This document shows positions 23,601-32,814 of a DNA stretch of 64,000 nt, piece after piece (the stretch's first letter is position 1; the number at the start of each line of letters is the position of its first letter). The notes below the pieces were generated by a model, which worked only from the letters and a program-made list of their open reading frames with translations, was not told the origin of the DNA and did no database searches. The position numbers and the translations under genes were made by a program. This DNA is from Plasmodiophora brassicae. Lineage: Eukaryota > Endomyxa: Phytomyxea > Phytomyxea > Plasmodiophorida. The DNA lies in assembly GCA_036867785.1 (NCBI GenBank), contig CP145421.1, forward strand, positions 1 to 64,000, given 5' to 3'.

Positions 23601-24069
23601 GCGTGGCGTTGTGCAGCTCGGTCTGGATGTTCAGCGAGCACGAGGCGGCGCGATGGACCAGGTCGGCGAGGTCGCTCGGCGACGGGTCGGCGGACTCGGG
23701 CGGCCACAGGACGACGATGGCGTCGCCGGCGAACTTGAACACGTCGCCGCCGCTGCGCGAGATGATCTTGACGAGCTGCTCGAGGTACCGGTTCAGGTAG
23801 AAGCCGATCTCCTCGGCGCCGAGCGGGCCCTTCTTGGCCAGCAGGTCGGTCAGCGCGGTGAACCCGCTGACATCGGCGAACAGGGCGACCGTCTCGAACG
23901 ACTGCGACTGCGGCACCTTCAGGTCGCCCGTGTGCTCGATGACCTGCAGGATGTACCGCTTGACGGTCTCGGGGACGAACGACGCCAGCGCCGTCGTGTA
24001 CTTGCGCTGCGACGACAGGTGTCCCACATCGTCCGGCGACGTTGCCGTGCTCATCCGCGCGCACCGCAC
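20649..24069 (-). CDS. Soluble adenylyl cyclase-type protein (two class III cyclase domains + NTPase module)
   Basis: Three exons on the minus strand: 24069-23386, 23310-22482, 22411-20649 (introns 75 and 70 bp). The layout matches mammalian ADCY10/sAC. The first cyclase domain has both metal-binding Asp motifs (ALFADVSGFTALTD and FKFAGDAIVVLW, including the adenine-selecting Lys). The second lacks the first Asp (VVFVNLAF) but keeps YSVLGDLVNLSARLM with the catalytic Asn and Arg, so one active site forms at the interface. Then comes an AAA-like NTPase with Walker A GEIGSGKT and Walker B LVVMFDEC, and a long helical C terminus. No transmembrane segments, so probably cytosolic and bicarbonate- or calcium-sensitive as in the family. 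The Met 15 bases downstream (24054) is an equally good start. Cyclic AMP is the inferred product. Confidence 0.88.
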
Positions 24070-24538
24070 CCGCCTCCCCTCAGCAGACGATCATCCGACG
24101 TTCCTGGGGGCGCGCGCTCCGCTGTTAGGTCACGCCCACGCTCCTAATGCGATCGGTCCACGATCACGGAGGTACGCCGACAGGACCCGCGTATCGCAGT
24201 TTGGGCTGGCTGCTGAGAATCACCCGCGCGCCTGCCCTCCCCGTGCGTACGACGACTGCCCAGGCGCGGGTGCCGTCGCCGCGTCACATTGCAGTTGTTC
24301 AGTCGACCGACCGTCCGCAGGTTGCAGCTCACGGGCGCTTGCCGTCGCGCACTGCTGCGTGCTCGTGACGCGCGTGTGTAGTTCGCACCAGTCGGGAGCA
24401 CTGCGCTCAGCCACTGGGCGCCGTCCCCGAAAACTCCGGGTCTGCAGCTCGCGCGTGACGGTCGCGCAGTGCGGGGGGCGGTGCGGACGCATTCTGCGCG
24501 CGCGCGTGCATGATTGGCGGGGCGGCGGGGCGCACCGG

Positions 24539-25747
24539 ATGAACGTGGGACGGCGGGGCGACGCCGTCGGGTGCCGCCAGGTCGTCGTCGGCGTGCTCGT
24601 CGTCCTCGTCGTATTGCTGGTTGCGACGCGGCGCGCGCGTCCGCCGCCGCCCACAGCCGCCGACCTGCGCCCGCTGGCCGGGCGCCGCATCCTGATCGCG
24701 GCCAACTACTGGAACAACATGGCGATCCTGCCGGCGCACGCCGACGCCATGGTGGCGCTGATCGCCCTGCTCAGGGCGGCGTCCGCCAGCGTGTTCGTCT
24801 CGATCTACGAGAACGGGTCGACCGACGGCACCGACCGGTTCCTGCGGTCGTTCAAGGCGCGGCTGCGCGCGCTCGACGTCCTGCACCGAGTCGTCGTCGA
24901 CCGGCGCCCGCCCTGGGAGGCCCAGTTCCGCCAGCAGAACGCCACGACGGACATGATGGCGTTCCGGATCCAGTTCATGGCCGACGTGCGCAACCAGGCG
25001 CTGGAGCCGCTCGACCGGCACCGCTTCGACACCGTCCTCTTCTTCAACGACGTCCTGTTCGACCCGGTCGACGCCGTCCGCCTCCTGCTGACCGACGCCA
25101 TGCAGTACGACGTCGCCTGCGCCATGGACTTCAACCGCATCACCCTGTACGACACGTGGGTGGCCCGCGACGTCAACGGCGCGTCCATGTCGTCCTTCTT
25201 CCCGTACGTCGCCGACCGGGACAGCGCCGACCTGGTCCGACGCGGCCTGCCCTTCCCGGTCGCGTCCTGCTGGAACGGCGTCGCCGCCATCCGCGCGTCG
25301 GCGCTGGGCCGGACCCGGTTCCGGGCGTGGCGGCCCGGCGAGCGGCGTGGGCCGCCGACGGCGCTGCCGGACGGCGGGCCCGTCTACGACGAGGCGTGCC
25401 CGGTCAGCGAGTGCACGCTGCTGTTCATGGACCTGCAGGTCAAGGGCCACGACCGGTTCCTGATCAACCCGGGCGTCCACGTGACGTACAGCCGCCTGGA
25501 TCGCGCCCTGCACGGCGCGATCGGCGACGCGTTCGCCGCCGCCTGCGACCTGCTGCTCGCGGTCGACCGGCACGACCGGGTGCCGGCCGGCGCCCGCGTC
25601 ATGCAGTGCGGCCTGGCGCGGCCGGCACACCTGCGCTGGTGGGCGCACCTGCTCTGGCTGGCGCCGTGCGCCCTCGTCGTCGCCCGGCGCCTGCAACGCG
25701 ACCGACGGCGCCGCCGGCCCAAGGTCGACGTCAAGTCGCACGTCTGA
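24539..25747 (+). CDS. CAP59/CMT1-type GT69 glycosyltransferase
   Basis: Intronless frame of 402 residues. An N-terminal anchor (VVVGVLVVLVVLLVAT) marks a type II Golgi protein. The lumenal part follows the CAP59/alpha-1,3-mannosyltransferase CMT1 family: ILIAANYWNNMAILP, VFVSIYENGSTDGTD, TVLFFNDVLF with a DxD-like metal site, VACAMDFNRI, YDTWVARDVNG, PVASCWNGVAAI and a late SECTLLFMDLQ. In fungi these enzymes build capsule or cell-wall mannan; the substrate in this organism is unknown. A second hydrophobic stretch near the C terminus (WWAHLLWLAPCALVVARRL) may also be membrane-embedded. The Met at 24539 was chosen because the anchor follows it directly. It is divergent from the cyclase gene, about 470 bp apart. 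Confidence 0.85.
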   Translation: MNVGRRGDAVGCRQVVVGVLVVLVVLLVATRRARPPPPTAADLRPLAGRRILIAANYWNNMAILPAHADAMVALIALLRAASASVFVSIYENGSTDGTDRFLRSFKARLRALDVLHRVVVDRRPPWEAQFRQQNATTDMMAFRIQFMADVRNQALEPLDRHRFDTVLFFNDVLFDPVDAVRLLLTDAMQYDVACAMDFNRITLYDTWVARDVNGASMSSFFPYVADRDSADLVRRGLPFPVASCWNGVAAIRASALGRTRFRAWRPGERRGPPTALPDGGPVYDEACPVSECTLLFMDLQVKGHDRFLINPGVHVTYSRLDRALHGAIGDAFAAACDLLLAVDRHDRVPAGARVMQCGLARPAHLRWWAHLLWLAPCALVVARRLQRDRRRRRPKVDVKSHV

Positions 25748-25979
25748 CGACGACTCCTCCTGGCCCTTGGCACTTGTTTAACGTATACACGTGCCTGCTG
25801 CTGGTGCTGGGCCGGCCCCCACCGCCGCCGACGTATATCTGTAGGCAGGCGTTCTATGAGGGGGGGCGCGTGCCACACGCCATTGACAACGCGCGATCGA
25901 TCGTCGTCGACCCCCGTGTGCACATTGGCTATCAGGGCCGCATGCCCGGGCGTCGTCTGTGAGGGCCGCCCGTCGGCGT

Positions 25980-26774
25980 ATGACGCTGCCGCGAGGGGGA
26001 TCCATGTCGCCCGGCACCGTGACCCGCATGAACAGCGGCAAGGACATCGTCCCGCCGGTGGTGCAGACCGTGCACCACCGGCGCTCGTCCAGCACGCACG
26101 GCCGGGTCGACGGCAGCGGCGGCGAACAACACCTCCACGACATTCCCGTCCCGAACGCGGTCGTGCCCGCCGCCGACGCCGAGCGGCGCGTCGAGAGGCA
26201 CCCGCCGGTGAAGCTGAAGAAGAGCGCGTCGCAGGCGATCATCGAGAGCCAGCAGCAGCGCGACCGGTCGCGGCAGGTCATCGCGACGTATCGCAACGCG
26301 GGCAAGACCTCCAGCACGGTGGCGGCGGCGGCGCCCGGCGAGGCCGACGCCAAGTCGATCGCGATGACGTCGACGCGCATGTCGGTCGGCGCGGACGGCG
26401 ACGTCGGCGATCACCCGGCGGCGGCGGGTCGGGCGGCGACGGCGCGCCCCGTCCTGACCAAGAGCGTGTCGCTCGATCCCGAGCGCCGCTTCGAGCCGTC
26501 GCTGAAGCGCCAGTCGAGCAGGTCCATCCTGAAGCGCACCGACTCCAGCTTCCGCATCGACACGAGCGCCGGCAACGCCGCCGCCGCCGCGGCCGCCGCC
26601 GCCCCCGCACCCAGCCCGACGTCCGGCGACCACCGGCGGTCGCTGTCCCGGCAGCTGTCGTTCGCCGACGAGAAGGCGCAGCCGCTGGCCATCGTGCACA
26701 ACGTCGCCGACACGCACTACCCGAAACGCAAGGCCTACTGCGGCCTGCACGCCGCGTGCTGCGCAATACAGTAG
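25980..26774 (+). CDS. Disordered hypothetical protein with basophilic-kinase motifs
   Basis: Frame of 264 residues from the first ATG (a second ATG at 26004 is also usable). No known domain. The protein is polar and probably disordered, with poly-Ala runs and several RRxS/RxxS sites (HRRSSS, LKRQSSRSILKRTDSS, RRSLSRQLSFADEKAQ). The last has the look of a PKA- or CaMK-type docking and phosphorylation motif. Because a cAMP cyclase and phosphodiesterase lie 2-6 kb away, a PKA substrate is an attractive but untested idea. The frame's last residues include CGLHAACCAIQ, after which an intron could begin. Confidence 0.45.
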   Translation: MTLPRGGSMSPGTVTRMNSGKDIVPPVVQTVHHRRSSSTHGRVDGSGGEQHLHDIPVPNAVVPAADAERRVERHPPVKLKKSASQAIIESQQQRDRSRQVIATYRNAGKTSSTVAAAAPGEADAKSIAMTSTRMSVGADGDVGDHPAAAGRAATARPVLTKSVSLDPERRFEPSLKRQSSRSILKRTDSSFRIDTSAGNAAAAAAAAAPAPSPTSGDHRRSLSRQLSFADEKAQPLAIVHNVADTHYPKRKAYCGLHAACCAIQ

Positions 26775-26798
26775 CCGGGGGGCTGTGCGTGCCAGTGC

Positions 26799-26912
26799 GG
26801 GACTGCACGCGCGCAGTCGACACGAAGGCGCCCTCGCCGCTGCGGAACTGCACACGGGACTGCACGCGCGCAGCGGACACGAAGGCGCCCTCGCCGCTGC
26901 GGAACTGCACAC
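26799..26912. repeat. Two tandem copies of a 57-bp unit
   Basis: The units 26799-26855 and 26856-26912 differ by only a few bases (for example cagtcgac versus cagcggac). A third partial unit may start after 26912. The period is a multiple of three and is open in several frames, but no gene was recognised around it. Confidence 0.85.
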
Positions 26913-27208
26913 GGCGCGACGCAGTCACCAATGGGGTATTGTACTGCACCCATCGTGGCCCGCCTGGAAGGCGGCAGCGTACGCCCTCGTGACCTGGAAA
27001 GGGTCGGCCTGACTGGCTGCGGGGAGACCGGTCGCCGGCGTGTCGAGGATGCCTGTTCCTGGCGGGATGTGCTGTTAATGCAGACGTTTGCGCCGGACGG
27101 CATGCTCCCGCCGACGGCGTTAACGCCGATGCTCCGCGACGCTTCGAAGCTGCCCGAATGGACCCGCCAGGTGAATATGTGTTTTCAACGGGGGGAAGGT
27201 GTCGTAAC

Positions 27209-27293
27209 CCAATGGATTCGGCAGCAAATCGCAACGCCGGGCCGTTCGAGCGCGAAGCACCGGAAGTTTACCACGAACTACCAGAGCTTGAGG
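27209..27293. repeat. Left arm of an imperfect inverted repeat
   Basis: The segment reading aatggattcggcagcaaa and onward is repeated in reverse complement at 27470-27558 with roughly 80 percent identity, including the shared gttcgagcgcgaag and accggaagttta-like blocks. About 175 bp lie between the arms. Encoded peptides correspond (QWIRQQIATPGRSSAKHRKF against QWIRQQTPIPRHSSAKCRKF), so an old protein-coding fragment was duplicated in inverted orientation. Confidence 0.7.
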
Positions 27294-27469
27294 AGAAGGG
27301 TACATGATCTGGTACCCTGACGCAGTTCGAAAGACTTGGCGATCGCTACACTCGATGTAGAGCGTTTCGTATGAAGCATAGGTGACGCGCCGTTGCTCGA
27401 CGTCGGCGGGTGATCTGTGCTGCTTCGGGTTACCAGACCACGTAACGTCCCGATAATATAGTGTCCTGT

Positions 27470-27558
27470 GCACACTCTGGTAGTACACTGTGAACTTCCG
27501 GCACTTCGCGCTCGAATGCCTCGGTATTGGGGTTTGCTGCCGGATCCATTGGATCACG
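27470..27558. repeat. Right arm of the inverted repeat
   Basis: Reverse-complement partner of 27209-27293. Read on the minus strand it keeps the same frame as the left arm, so both arms derive from the same coding segment of an unrecognised gene. Confidence 0.7.
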
Positions 27559-27762
27559 AGACACGCGCAGACGGCTCCTCGCGAGAAACGAAACGCGAAG
27601 GGGGGAAGTTGACGTGCAGACGGTGCGTCGCGAAGAACAAAACGCAAAGCGCAGCGAGAAGCGTGACAGGCTGTCGCTGCAATGCGAGGAAGGGGATCGT
27701 CGCGCGACAAAGCGTAGTTGACGCGCTGTCCCTGCATCGCGAGAAACGGGACGCGAAGCGAA

Positions 27763-27985
27763 CAGGCACTCGTAGGCCATGAAGCCGCGCTCGGCCCCGG
27801 GGCACAGCAGGACGCCGAACGGGTTGTCGGCGTCGTACGACCGGTCGGGCGCGCCCGCGTCCCGAACCGGCGACCCGATCAGGATAATGTCGTCGAACAG
27901 CGCCGAGTAGGCGTCGCGCAGGGCCGGCGCCATCGCGAACCGATCGTCCTTGTTCCAGTTCCGCTGCACGAGGACGAACAGCTTC
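27763..27985 (-). pseudogene. Fragment of the glycosyltransferase-like gene at 9.1-10.6 kb
   Basis: About 73 codons on the minus strand match residues about 62-138 of the gene at 9120-10577: [31 protein letters not shown], then SYDADNPFGVLLCPG and GAERGFMAYECL. Identity is roughly 90 percent over this core. The sequence stops resembling the gene sharply on both sides, and there is no signal peptide or C-terminal anchor. It is thus a partial, inverted duplicate, recent enough to remain in frame but not a gene on its own. Confidence 0.85.
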
Positions 27986-28136
27986 GTCGACCGCGCTGGC
28001 CTGCCGCCGAACCGGCACAAGTTTATCGTTCTCGACGAGGCGCTTCGTCGGACTATGGAGATCTATTCGGACACGACTCGACTTGCCCTTGACTGCAATA
28101 CGTCCATCAAGATCATCGAACCGATACAGAGTACGG

Positions 28137-28182
28137 GCACCGACGGGCGACATGATTATATAATCATGTCGCCCGTCGGTGC
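28137..28182. repeat. Perfect 46-bp palindrome
   Basis: Arms 28137-28159 and 28160-28182 are exact reverse complements with no spacer; the centre is AT-rich (catgattat|ataatcatg) and the outer parts are GC-rich (gcaccgacgggcga). It can form a cruciform in DNA or a very stable fold-back in RNA. Confidence 0.95.
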
Positions 28183-28748
28183 TGACCGGTTCCCGACGTG
28201 TACCGTTGCAGGTCGATGCGCGATCCTTCGATTCTCGTGGCTGTCCGACGAAGAGATCCTGATGTGCCTCCTGACCATCCAGGGGATCATCTCGACCTTG
28301 TTCCGCGCGTACAGAACGTACGTACGGTAATGTAGCCGAGGCTCAAGCTGGCGTTCATTCGGCAAATCGGTTTCACGCACATCAGCGTCGCCAACGGTCT
28401 CGACACGAATCTGCAGATCTGCGGCCTGATTTCCAACCTGCGCCTTCTGGCCAGCGGACACCAGCTGGGAATAAATTGCAACAGCGCGTCCTGCCTCCCT
28501 GCGGGCCTTGCCCAACTCGTTACCCCAAGGGCGGGCCCGTTTGTCGCACCATTCCTGCACCACGGCCGATGACGAAGGCTGCCTTCGAATGCACAGAATC
28601 ATGTGTTCGGGCGCGACGGTTTACGTGGGACATGAGTGCTGGTCTGACTGGATGGCCATGTCCGACGCAGTGACCGCACTGACCCTACCTACGGAGTTCG
28701 GGCTCGGGCACTGCGCAGTCCGCTCTCGGCGGCACGACGACAGCTGTG

Positions 28749-30419
28749 ATGTCGTCGTCGATGTCCAGAATCGATAGCATCCTGGAGGCGAAACGTGCGG
28801 AACTGGGACGTCTGCATGACGAACTACACGGTGAAATCTCTGCAAGCGCACCTGACCCGAAGAGACTGAACGAAATCCACACACGCATCATTTCTGTCGA
28901 GTCGGAAATTGACACGTTCAGCGCCGCTAAAGCTGAAGCTGAAGCTGCGATTCTCGCCGCTAACGCGGAAGCTGAGATTCGCGCCGCTGAGACCCAAACC
29001 GCTAAAGCTGAGACGCGAACCGCTAAAGCTGAGATCCTAATCGCTAAAGCTCAGACCCGTACTGCAGAGGTCCGTGCTGAGAAGGCTGAGCAGGACCTGA
29101 AGAGGGCGCGTCCTGTCCTGACATTGTCTCTCGCATATCTGGGCACCAAAACGTTGGATGATTTGAAGTCCTTCCACGCTTTCCATGAACTTGAGCCGAA
29201 ACCAACCGGGATTCCGACTCCCGTCACGCTCGAAGCCGATACCGATGAGAAACAGCTTAACCTGGCGGTCACGGTTATCATGGAGTCAATCTTCGCCGGA
29301 TCGCCGCTTGTATTCGTGAACAGCGAGGAGTACCCCTGGCTTCCGCAGGAATATGGTTTGGAGTCTCGCTTTGACCTGAAGCCGGATGGGTTCGCCACTC
29401 ACGTCGGAATGTACCGCCAGTATGCCCCTGCAGGCGGCACGTCAATTTGTAATGCGCGGGAATCTGTTCGTGTAAACGGCATAACCCTGCGATTTGGGCG
29501 TCCCTCCTCCCTGATTCTGCACGATTGCGTTGCTCTGATTGCTGAGGGCAAGCGAAAGATCACGACAGCCGACATCGGCAAGATTGTTTGGTATGCCCAT
29601 TCCATGCCTGTGCAGGCAACGTTTCGTGCGATCCTGTTTGACCCGAATGAGTTATATCTGTTTACAGTGAGGCATCGCGAAATCCTGAGGATCGACCATG
29701 CCAGTTGGGCCACACTAGGGTGCATCAATCTGCTGCAGGACTCCTTGACGCTTCCGCAATGCGTTCCCCCGTGGGTCGCGCTTCTTGACGCCGCTGTGAA
29801 ACAGTTTGGCTACTCCGTCAAGCCTGGATCGTTCCTTGGTGCCGGAGCGACAGGTCGCGTATTCCGCGTCGAACGCCCGGACAACGGCTCCGCTGTCGCG
29901 CTGAAGGTGGTGAAGAAACGAGATGCTGCGTTTTTGCACCGCGAGTGCGTGCATCTGATGGCAGCAGCCGAATCTCCGTTCGTGGTCAAAGTTGTGACGG
30001 AAGCCACGGTAGTCAGGGCTGAAGATGGCACCGTTCTAGGATCAGCAATGGCAATCGAGCCGGTCGGTCAACCAGTTCGAAGTCCTCTGTCGGAAGTTGT
30101 CTGCGAACGTCTGTGGTTGGCCTTGTTTGACCTACACCAACGGAACATCTGTCATGGAGATCCCCGCATTCCGAACATCGTTTTTAATGACAACCAGTAC
30201 TATTGGGTTGACTTTCTTGGTTCGAGTATTAAGGACAGTTCTGGTCCTGGGTCCGGGAAATTGGCAGATGTGATCACACTGTCAAAGTCCATCCTTGGCG
30301 TTATTCCGGATGCGGAGCTTTCCTGCGAAGAGGAAGTTGAACGACTGCACTACCAGTTCACCGAAGAGTCGTACAAGGCAATTGCCCGGCTCCTGTTCGA
30401 AATGCTAGACGACACGTGA
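28749..30419 (+). CDS. Crinkler-like predicted nuclease-protein kinase fusion
   Basis: Intronless frame of 556 residues. An N-terminal coiled coil of short Ala/Glu/Lys repeats (about residues 55-115, AAETQTAKAETRTAKAE) is followed by a middle domain with SEEYPWLPQEYGLESRFDLKPDGFA, whose E...KPD spacing resembles a PD-(D/E)xK nuclease core. The C-terminal kinase has GAGATGRVFRV (Gly loop), VALKVVKK (Lys), a FLHREC Glu, HGDPRIPNIV (catalytic loop, HGD in place of HRD) and YWVDFLGS (metal Asp). This combination is typical of the CRN/Crinkler-RHS toxin-like host-directed proteins of oomycetes, chytrids and other microbes. There is no signal peptide. Base composition is clearly less GC-rich than the neighbours and codon use differs, hinting at recent transfer or mobility. 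Start: the ATG at 28749, one codon after an in-frame GTG; Met at 28767 is an alternative. Confidence 0.72.
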   Translation: MSSSMSRIDSILEAKRAELGRLHDELHGEISASAPDPKRLNEIHTRIISVESEIDTFSAAKAEAEAAILAANAEAEIRAAETQTAKAETRTAKAEILIAKAQTRTAEVRAEKAEQDLKRARPVLTLSLAYLGTKTLDDLKSFHAFHELEPKPTGIPTPVTLEADTDEKQLNLAVTVIMESIFAGSPLVFVNSEEYPWLPQEYGLESRFDLKPDGFATHVGMYRQYAPAGGTSICNARESVRVNGITLRFGRPSSLILHDCVALIAEGKRKITTADIGKIVWYAHSMPVQATFRAILFDPNELYLFTVRHREILRIDHASWATLGCINLLQDSLTLPQCVPPWVALLDAAVKQFGYSVKPGSFLGAGATGRVFRVERPDNGSAVALKVVKKRDAAFLHRECVHLMAAAESPFVVKVVTEATVVRAEDGTVLGSAMAIEPVGQPVRSPLSEVVCERLWLALFDLHQRNICHGDPRIPNIVFNDNQYYWVDFLGSSIKDSSGPGSGKLADVITLSKSILGVIPDAELSCEEEVERLHYQFTEESYKAIARLLFEMLDDT

Positions 30420-30567
30420 CCCGCAGCGTGCTGGCTGGCCTCTCCATCAGCGGTCGGAAATACAGTTGCCGTGTTGAGTGTATTGTCAGTCTGTGTTCGA
30501 GTACCATTCCGTCGTGATGAGCGATTACAGCGACGCTCGCATATTGTGTGGGTTTTATAGACAGTGT

Positions 30568-30602
30568 CTGTTGTGCTGAGGCTGGTAGCCTCAGCACAAC
30601 AG
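30568..30602. terminator. Perfect 16-bp stem hairpin downstream of the Crinkler-like gene
   Basis: Arms 30568-30583 (ctgttgtgctgaggct) and 30587-30602 are exact reverse complements around the loop GGT. It lies 149 bp after the stop codon. It could shape the 3' end of the mRNA, be a small-RNA precursor or be a mobile-element relic; the 'terminator' label is only the nearest category. Confidence 0.6.
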
Positions 30603-31204
30603 AATCTTGCACCCCGCTCTATCCATTTGCCTCTTTGTCATTGAAGCTAGTACTGACCCGCGGCCGTGAATCGTCATTGCGGGAGGTGCTATCTCCAAGG
30701 CTTCATGCTCGCAATCACGGCTGATCAGTCGCGTATCTTCTTGTATGCCAACGTGACCTGCTCTTCAAAGGAATGGACATGCTCATTGTTGATGGCGGGT
30801 GCCTTCTGGCCGCGCCGTTACGACCTGCTGGAAGCGTGCCTTCGAGCTGACCTGCGGCGACGTCGGCGACGGGAACCATTCGCTGGCTCCGACGTTGTTT
30901 TCGGCTCTGCTCGGCAATCCGAATGTTATGAAGCGCCTTCGCGAGAACGTCAACGCGTCCCGGCACCTGGTTGCACTGGCCGAACGTTACGATGTGCATC
31001 GCGAATTCCAGGACGTGCTGACTCAGGTTCATTCCAAGAGACGTCACTCTACGATGGGTCCGCTCAAGGCGCTTGCCTCTCGTTTTACACATCGCGGTTC
31101 CACATCCCGCCGTACTCCATCGAATGCCCGCCACTTGTGATGTCAATCGTCGCCCGCACCAATAACGTTACGCCGTTCCTGCAGGTTATATAAAGTACCT
31201 GACA
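30603..31204. other. No certain gene; one hypothetical open frame
   Basis: A plus-strand frame at about 30799-31140 (starting with GTG) reads FELTCGDVGDGNHSLAPTLF and SALLGNPNVMKRLRENV and has protein-like composition, but no ATG, no family motif and no clear splice partners. It may be an exon remnant. Otherwise nothing recognised. Confidence 0.35.
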
Positions 31205-32150
31205 GGGGAACGCCACTGCCGCTGCCTACACCATTCGCGGTCCCGCTGTCGGTCATGCATTGCGTTTACGTTAACGGTTTCGAGCTGGGACCGGGCGTCG
31301 TGCGGTGATGACGTCACATACCGGTAGTCGGTCTTGGTCGATGGCGCTCGCCGACGTCGCGTTCGTCGCGTTGCTGGCGCCGCTGGTGCTGCTTCCAGCA
31401 GGCATCGGCGCCGGCAGTGTCTGGTTCGACTGCAACCACGCCGGCGACATGGCCAGGCGGCCAGGAACGATCTCGCCCAGCGGGCGCCGGTGCCGCCTCG
31501 ACTTGGACGACCGCTGCATGGTTGCCGCCGGCGTCGTCGTCGTCGTCGTGTTCGCCGCCGCCTGCTGATGATGGGCGCCCTAACGACCGTGACGGCGTCG
31601 CCCGACTGCAAGACGACGTCATCAATGTCGCCCGGGGACGTCCCGTTCCTGGCGCCGCTGGACGTGGCGTTTGACGCGTTCAGCCATGATGACGGCACCC
31701 GTCCGACCTCACCGCTGTTGCTGCGCTGCCGGTGGCCTTGTCGCTGCGTCCCGACACGTTCGTCGTCGCGTTCGACAACGCGAGCAGCCCTGGCGGCACC
31801 GTCGCCGCGTTGCCGAAGGCGACTCCCAGCAGGTCCGCCGCCGTCGGCGACGACGACGACGACAGCAGCGAAGACAGCAGGGACGACAATGCGGACGCGG
31901 CGCGCGCCCTTCTTAAGCATGTGCATGCCGCTCTTGTCGTTCCCTGGCGCGCCTGGCTCCTGTGCCGTCGACCGGGCGTTCGTCGTCGAGCCCGTCGTCG
32001 TCGTGCTGCCGGCGACAGCAACGACACTCGACGCCCTGCCGGCCAGGCCCTGGTCCGTCTCTGGCGCGGCCGTCGTCGTCGCGTTGGCGTTGCTGACCGT
32101 TGCCATTTCGTCGTTGAACAGGGCGTGCAGGGTGGACAGCGGCCCGGGCG
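31205..32150 (-). pseudogene. Partial, degraded copy of the secreted Thr/Asn/Ser-rich gene at 33.7-35.3 kb
   Basis: On the minus strand the segment repeats the 3' half of the gene at 33670-35331: LGEIVPGRLAMSPAWLQSNQ, TLPAPMPAGSSTSGASNATN, LSTLHALFNDEMATVSNANA. The similarity continues past the stop-codon end into the 3' flank (31205-31290 matches 33570-33660, including a shared cgttaacggtttcgagctgg). The reading frame is interrupted by several small length changes, and the signal-peptide end is missing, so this is a non-functional segmental duplicate in direct orientation. Confidence 0.85.
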
Positions 32151-32700
32151 CCGACGCCGCCGGCGGATCGGACGCGCTGCGCGCCCAGAAGACCGTGTTC
32201 GAGGAGATGCTCCGATGGGAGCGGGCGGAACGGACGCGGACGGCGCGCGCAGCGACCGAGGAGCATCTCGTTGGCGCGCGAACAGTTAGCGTGACCATCG
32301 ACATGCAGCCCGCGTCGGGCCACATCGAAGTGGACGCCATCGCCAACCAGCCGGGACTGGCTCGAGGTTTTCGCCGACTTCGCGGGGAACGACTTGCGGT
32401 CGCAGGAACCCTTGCCGCGCGCGGCCCGCAACCGGCTGTCGTCCCGGTCCAACTGTCAGGGTTCAACTGACTCACACGTTGACCGCAGCGCCCGTTCAGG
32501 CGTTACATGGATGGTCATGAGGTTGGCGTCGTCGCCGCCGACGCACCTGCATGGATGTCGACCAAGCGCCCTCGCAATTAACATGAGGGGACCTGGAATA
32601 CGCGTCGGTTCCTGCAGGTTGCGCCCTGGGCGTTGTCACCGTCTACTCGTCGTCCTGGCATTGAACAGGATCCTGTTGCGCCTCGCCAGGAGCCATGCAT
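32151..32700. other. No gene recognised
   Basis: Beyond the end of the duplicated segment the sequence holds only short open frames without motifs. No repeat to other parts of the window was noticed until 32.70 kb, where the inverted duplicate of the 51-52 kb region begins. Confidence 0.5.
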
Positions 32701-32814
32701 GCATCTCAGACGCGCGTTAATTACGTGAGCCAGGAAGCCCAAGGGACTGTGTGGACACGACCGGTTGTGTACTCAGATCGACAGGAAAGAATAACGATCA
32801 TAAACGTATGAATA

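Larger units (their letters stand above)
26913..28748. other. Accessory stretch made of repeat and gene fragments
   Basis: No intact gene was found. The stretch holds an inverted repeat (27209-27293 against 27470-27558), a stray inverted glycosyltransferase fragment (27763-27985) and a perfect palindrome (28137-28182). Open frames of about 120-150 codons exist on both strands (plus 27950-28330, minus 28156-28602); the plus frame continues after a possible small intron into a readable segment around 28340-28450. None shows a family motif, so I do not call them genes. Confidence 0.5.

Noticed and set aside
22090-25747. Long plus-strand frames (685 and 637 codons) across the cyclase first exon
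   Set aside because: Only the 3' part from 24539 has real GT69 motifs; the rest is antisense noise.
27468-27782. CRISPR-like or regular repeat array
   Set aside because: The repeats seen in this region are one inverted pair and gene fragments, not regularly spaced direct repeats, and the genome is eukaryotic.
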